Source: Ciborinia camelliae (taxonomy: Eukaryota > Ascomycota > Leotiomycetes > Helotiales > Sclerotiniaceae). From it: a DNA stretch of 64,000 nt. The notes below the pieces were generated by a model that worked only from the letters and a program-made list of their open reading frames with translations, did not search any database and was not told the origin of the DNA. The stretch is taken from the NCBI GenBank assembly GCA_025890175.1, contig JANPYM010000005.1, positions 3,699 to 67,698 of the forward strand. The letters are read 5' to 3'. Made by a program: the position numbers and the translations under genes. This document shows, one piece after another, positions 59,001 to 64,000 of this stretch (the stretch's first letter is position 1; each line of letters starts with the position of its first letter).

Positions 59001-59708
59001 CTAATTCCTAAAACTCCCCTTAAAAACCCTCTCGAAGCAATTCTCCGCATCCCCCTCATTCCACCTCACCGTAGGTTTCAAGCCCGCAAACTTCCACACG
59101 CCATCGACCTTGCGATAATGATGTTCATTAGTCGCATGACTATGGCCCTTCAACCGCACGACATTCAAATCCGGACTCTCATAGACCTGGTGCGCGGCCC
59201 GCAGCTGATGATACCCGATGACGTGAGTGTCGGAGATTTTTTCCCAGCGCGATGCCCCGAGGAGATGTTGCGTCTTGACGCAGGGATCGCCCAGGAAATC
59301 CGGCGATTGGATCATCGTCATGAATTCCGCCGCCGGCATCGAGTCCCATCGCTCTTTGCCGATCGTCGTGTAGTCCACGAGGAGCGTGGGCGCGATGATG
59401 GATTCGAGTCGCTTCCAGTCCTGGGAGCGGGTTAGGGTGTGCGGGGGGNNNNNNNNNNGGGTGTGCGGGGGGCGATGAATTGGTGGGGGGGGGGTTTATT
59501 TACCTTGGCGTCGTAGCTGTCGCCCCAATTGAATACGCATTCGGTGAGGTCGAGATAGTCTATCATATAGATCATCTCATTAGCATGATTCGACGGCAAT
59601 AACCAAGAGCAATAACCAAGAGCAATAACCCGAAGGAAGTCCGGAAGTAAAGTAAAGCAAGACGAAAGTTCAATTCTTACCCTCGAATGAAATCTTTCCT
59701 TTAGCCAT
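59001..59708 (-). CDS. SCD1: Scytalone dehydratase (DHN-melanin pathway)
   Basis: Three exons, 59708-59681, 59559-59504 and 59420-59001, 167 aa, all junctions in phase; a 10-N gap lies in the second intron. The sequence FEDYLDLTECVFNWGDSYDAK, IAPTLLVDYTTIGKERW, MPAAEFM, FLGDPCVKTQH, GYHQLRAAHQVY and GHSHATNEHHYRKVDGVWKFAGL follows the scytalone dehydratase family along its full length. Expected active-site residues are present: the Asp/Tyr pair near the N-terminus, Tyr in VDYTT, His in VKTQH and His in SHATNEH. The enzyme removes water from scytalone to 1,3,8-trihydroxynaphthalene and from vermelone to DHN. There is no signal peptide. The C-terminus is short (RVFKGSFRN). It is divergent from the SDR gene 2.3 kb away. 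Confidence 0.95.
59449..59458. other. 10-N assembly gap between identical 14-bp flanks
   Basis: The sequence GGGTGTGCGGGGGG occurs at 59435-59448 and again at 59459-59472, directly on either side of the N run. The two contig ends therefore probably overlap and the gap is likely a placeholder with little or no missing sequence. It lies inside an intron. Confidence 0.95.
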
Positions 59709-62023
59709 CTTGAATAAAGATAAAGATATTTATTGGTTTGAAAAGTAAGGCAAGGGAAGATAAGAGATATAATTTAATATGAAGATAAAGATAAATGTAA
59801 AGCTACGCACACAATGAATGTGAAGAGAGAGAGGAAAAAAAGATTTCAACATCAGCGTCGACTTCCACAACATATATACACACGATCGTATATACCAAGC
59901 ATTGCCTTACCGAAACATTCGATTTGATGAGCATGTCGAGCTTCACACAGCTTCACACAGCTTCACATAGAGCTCGCTCCTACACCTCGCTCCTTCGCGA
60001 CTTCGCTCGCTCTCTGCCTCCATTCATGAAGCCCGAGTCCGGTCGAGGTCCAGGTCCAGGTCCGTCAGTGTGCGGGTGTCTGTAGGTACTCCGTACGACC
60101 TCCGGGACGAATACGAATATGCACGCCATCTCTTTCTTTCTTTCCAACCTATGGATAGCTAGGTACTGTATGTAACCATTATTAAAATCCGAGGTAGTAA
60201 CAACATACTGGACGTAGGAAATAAAATAAAATATGACCAATAGCAATAGCAATACCAATACCAATACCGGACTTCCTCCCACCGGGCGGGCAACTGAAAC
60301 AATCATAATCACAATCACAATCACAATAACCATCAAACCGCGGGGTTGAGGTTGAGGTCGAGACGGGAGAGATCGAGGGGTTTATCGTATTACTTACCAT
60401 TTGCATGTATCGCAGTAATTAATTAATTAATTAACCTTAATTTTTTGAGCTCCGTAAGCCATTGGAAAGTTAAGACGATGATGATAATGATGATGTTGAT
60501 GTAAGATCCGGACTTTACTAGGATTCGTGTTGTTTCTGGCTGCAGGTGTAAATACAGTAAGGGGGTTGTCCCGTAAGCGCATCTGTATCCATACACTGAC
60601 TACCTTGACACCGTACTTACTATCTATTCCGGTCTCATTATCTAGATGTTTGATATTGGATCTAGGTAGGTAGGTAAGCGGGTAATATTTGAATCTTCTA
60701 TTTACCTATTCATGATTGCGAAATTGGAATATACATACATACATACATGCATGCGTCGGGTATCTGAGATCTATTGCTTTATACTGGAATCCAGCAACGA
60801 ATCATATTCGATCATGAAGATATTGATGGATATTAATCCGATTCCGAAGCATAATTAATAATTAATTAATTTTGGTGCATGCATCCAGCCACCACCTGCA
60901 CCTTAGGCCTCAATGTGGGGATATCCAATCCCCAATTCCACTTCTAAATGAACCTACTATAGATTCCAACTGTACTGGTTAATTGAGTTGGCCGCCTAGC
61001 GGACAATAACAAGTAGCATCTAGATCAATCCTGCGACCCCTATACGGACTTGTTAGAATACCTAGGTAGCGGGTTAATATGATATGATATGATGATAAAT
61101 ACCTCCAAGGCTGGGTAGGTAGGTATACTAGGTATGATTAATACCTACTAGTATATTATTTACTAGGTAGATAGGTAGATATAGGTTGGTTAGAAATAGT
61201 CTCAATATAGATACAATACCTACCTACCTAGGGGGCCTAATCATTGGATAATTTCACGGCGTACAGTATAGCGATTTAATCTGCAATAGGACCTATCTAT
61301 ACTATAGGTATATTTATACATATTAAAAATATGGATAATTGCTTTGCTCCGAATAATAAATAAATATTATATAAATATACATTTCCCAAAATTTAAACTT
61401 AAACTCAAAAATAATAGATACGGTATCATAATAATTAAAAACATGGAGATCTGCGAGGTGGGTGGCCCGGGTGTTTGAAACGCAACGCCTGCCTGTCTGT
61501 CGTGCGTTACCTAGGTACCTACCTACCTATCTAGGTATGGATGGAATAGATAGCCTATTGGGTAGGTAGGTAGGTAGGTAGGTAGGAGGGGATGGGATGG
61601 GATGGGATGGGACACTCGCAATGAAATGAATGAGCTGTACAACGGACATCGACATAGGTTGTTCACGGGCAGCATGTTGGTACCTCCAGCTACGTAGGTA
61701 ACAATTGAAGTCGGGTGTAACGAAAAGAACCTAGGAAGCCAGCAACCAGTGAAGTCTCGCCTCGCCGCGCATTTGTGTATGGCCGAAGACCGAGAGGTCC
61801 GAGACGCGGGAGCTTGTTTGTTACTACCAAATAAAATATTCACTACGCAATTCTCTCTCTCCAGGTCTACATAAGTTCCACTCCAGCCGTCGATATCGAT
61901 CGTTGCACCTTCCATCTTCCTGACTGTAGAAGAATTCTCGTGCACTTTGGATACCTGCCTATCTACCTACTTTTCGTATCACATCACATCATATCACATC
62001 ACATCCCGCATTTCAAAAAAAAA
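59709..62023. other. 2.3-kb divergent intergenic region, SCD1 / SDR
   Basis: It contains CAATAC and CACAAT repeats (60245-60330), AATTAATTAATTAA near 60416-60434 and 60855-60871, (GGTA)/(TACC) blocks (60664-60676, 61113-61124, 61220-61232, 61508-61530, 61562-61586) and a GGGAT repeat (61588-61610). Both promoters lie here. The frames are non-coding. No melanin-regulator binding site can be named. Confidence 0.65.
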
Positions 62024-62982
62024 ATGATTGAGGATTCCACATCCAACAACACCAACACCATGTCTGCAACACCCACCCCATCATCCGCACCATTCAAGAC
62101 CCTCTCAGGAAAAGTCGCTCTGGTAACCGGTTCCGGACGAGGAATTGGACGGGGCATCGCACTTGAGCTCGCCGCGCGAGGCGCACACATCGTGATCAAC
62201 TACGCGCACTCGGCGGGGCCGGCCGAAAAAGTCGTGCAAGAGATCGAAGCGCTGGGCAGCCAGGGCATCGCGATCCAAGCGGACGTGAGCAAGGTGCCAG
62301 AAGTGCGCCGGCTATTCCAAGCGGGCAAGGCGCATTTCGGGCGCCTGGACATCGTGATGAGTAATTCGGGGACGGAGATTTTCAAAGCCGAGGAAGATGT
62401 CACCGAGGAGGATTACGATCGCGTGTTTGGGTTGAATACGCGGGCGCAGTTTTTCGTCGCACAGCAGGCTCTCATCCATCTGGAGCCTTACGGCCGCATT
62501 GTCTTGATGTCGTCGATTGCCGCGAATATGTCCGGCGTGCCGAATCATGCGTTGTATGCCGGAAGTAAGGCTGCCGTGGAGGGTTTCGTGAGGTCCTTCG
62601 CGAAGGATTGTGGAAAGAAGAAAATTACTTGTAATGGGATTGCGCCGGGTGGTATCAAGACTGATATGTATGAGCAGTAAGTACCTACCTATACTTGACC
62701 ACATAGCATCCAAGAAGGAACGCTAACGGGGGTTAGAAATGCATGGCATTACGTTCCAGGTGGATACGAAGGTATGGATGTAGACATCATCGATAAGGGA
62801 CTTGCTGCCGTCTGTTCTCTTGGACGCGTTGGTGTTCCAAAGGATATTGGAAGAGTGGTATCATTCTTGGCTGGTCCGGAATCCGAATGGATCAATGGTA
62901 AGAGATCTCTTTTGAAACCAATTTTTCCTGCGCCTAACGTTTTGTAGGACAAATTCTCCAGCTCAATGGTGGCGGAAAGTAG
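62024..62982 (+). CDS. Short-chain dehydrogenase, tri/tetrahydroxynaphthalene reductase-like
   Basis: Three exons, 62024-62676, 62737-62897 and 62948-62982, 282 aa, in phase, with a GCTAACG branch site in intron 1. An in-frame ATG at 62060, in better context (CACCATGT), would give 270 aa. The dinucleotide motif TGSGRGIGRGIALELAARGAHIV, NTRAQFF, the Ser-Tyr-Lys triad (SSIA, YAGSK) and ITCNGIAPGGIKTDMY are those of classical fungal SDRs, close to naphthol reductases and versicolorin reductase. The final residues LNGGGK differ from the GGACM/GGAA ends I recall for well-studied 3HN and 4HN reductases, so specificity is open. Its position next to scytalone dehydratase supports a role in reducing tetrahydroxynaphthalene or trihydroxynaphthalene with NADPH. 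The first exon is GC-rich. Confidence 0.85.
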
Positions 62983-64000
62983 AGGAGTCATATTGCGAAT
63001 GAGAGTCGAAGGAGTTATGCATTATGAATTGGAGGTTTCTTGCTGGAGGACCCCGTCCGGTCTGGTAGATGGTACAATTTAGGGACATTTAGAATGAACA
63101 AACAATTTATTAATCTATCACATAAAGTCTTGATAGGTCAACTGATGATATCGTGTTACATCCTTATATTCACTATGAAATAAGATAGTTTGTGGAACGA
63201 GAAAATGGATAGTGGCAAAATGTGTCTTCAGAATGTTTCCATAAGCTGTCGAGTTGATATAGTCTTCCATCTGTCATTCCGTCATTAGATTCTACGCAAT
63301 TTTCGTGCATCAATCTAACGGGTTCTGTAAACCAGTCCTATCTAACAATATACAGCTGTAACCTAGGAGATTCCGGTCCAGATATGCAGGATGTAACTAG
63401 GAAAAGGGTAATGCAACTGACGGTTGAATGAGGATCTCAGTTATAGATAGGGTACATTTTGATGAAGATGGCAAGGCGAAGCCAAGTGCATTCGTAATGC
63501 TACAATGGGTTGACCGATACAATGATCATCCAATTATACCGAACATTTCATGAGAATGGCTTGGCAGAATTACCCCTAATTGATTAAAAGGGCATCTACC
63601 AAACGAGGTTTCATTTTTCCAATTGAGTCTGCCCAGAGATGGCACAGATGAGACGAAAGCCATCCGACTCTTATTCGCGCAGATTCCTCGAGATCGAATG
63701 AAGGGATGTAAATGAAAAGGCGGGTAGGCACCAGGTTTATCAGGTCACCATTCTCAGTGGTAGTAAGTGGTCCATCAACTATGCTGGTGGCCGCGAGTTT
63801 CGACATGGATAGAGTTTACCAGCGTCTCTCCGAGAAGTGAAATGTCGTCGTATATAGAGGCTCAAGGCATGTAATTCCTGCGCAACAATACTGATCAGGA
63901 ATTTAGTGAATGAGAGACTCTGGTTGATGCAAGTAGTACCTACTTGTACCTGAGGTGCTCAAATTGATGTGATATTTATGCATGCAATCTTATGTTTCAA
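62983..64000. other. 1.0-kb region at the window's right end
   Basis: No recognisable gene. A minus-strand open frame at 63806-63576 (76 codons) is fairly protein-like but has no motif and no clear partner exons. A gene could extend beyond the window. Confidence 0.5.

Noticed and set aside
63576..63806. 76-codon minus-strand frame near the window end
   Set aside because: Protein-like but without motif or exon partners; not enough to call a gene.

Overview
This is eukaryotic nuclear DNA from a filamentous ascomycete. The genes have short introns with GTRNGT donors, CTAAC/CTGAC-like branch sites and YAG acceptors. Gene content (tyrosinase, scytalone dehydratase, LysM protein, Hsp70-like ATPase, RCR and fibroin-3-type membrane proteins) and the very abundant (GGTA)n/(TACC)n and (ATGG)n microsatellites suggest Leotiomycetes, probably Helotiales and perhaps Sclerotiniaceae. 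That placement is inference; no rRNA or other formal marker was compared. There are two assembly gaps (28380-28934 and 59449-59458).

Layout. 0-12 kb: an RCR-type membrane protein (minus), about 7.5 kb of simple-sequence DNA, then the small GTPase ARL8 (minus, with a 20-nt micro-exon). 12-16 kb: RPA135, second-largest subunit of RNA polymerase I (plus). 18.9-21 kb: a tyrosinase with a signal peptide (plus). 21.9-23.6 kb: a five-exon uncharacterised protein (plus). 25.9-27.7 kb: a membrane protein of the fungal fibroin-3-related type (plus). 29.8-33.4 kb: a very large LysM protein with two kinds of internal repeat (minus). 35-37 kb: a six-exon amino-acid/GABA-type permease (minus). 37.7-42.7 kb: a PHD-finger protein (minus) divergent from a damaged Hsp70-like ATPase gene (plus). 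43.2-43.8 kb: a small secreted protein (minus). 45.7-46.5 kb: a GNAT acetyltransferase (plus). 47.7-49.3 kb: an Rrn11-type RNA polymerase I initiation factor (minus). 49.3-59 kb: a gene-poor tract with a four-copy non-coding repeat module, a perfect hairpin and one weak gene candidate. 59-63 kb: scytalone dehydratase (minus) and a tetrahydroxynaphthalene-reductase-like SDR (plus), divergently arranged.

Links between genes. The scytalone dehydratase/SDR pair looks like part of the DHN-melanin pathway; the tyrosinase 40 kb away is a separate melanin-type oxidase. RPA135 and the Rrn11-like factor both serve rDNA transcription but are 32 kb apart and not obviously co-regulated. The LysM protein, RCR protein and small secreted protein belong to the cell surface or secretome.

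The points most worth a second look are the LysM protein with its 19-residue higher-order repeat and decaying LysM series, the Hsp70-like gene with three separate lesions, the non-coding module repeated at 50.8-51.2 kb, the 20-nt micro-exon, the in-frame 90-nt permease intron, and the melanin gene pair. Exon coordinates were worked out by hand from splice signals and reading phase, so they are models rather than transcript-supported structures.
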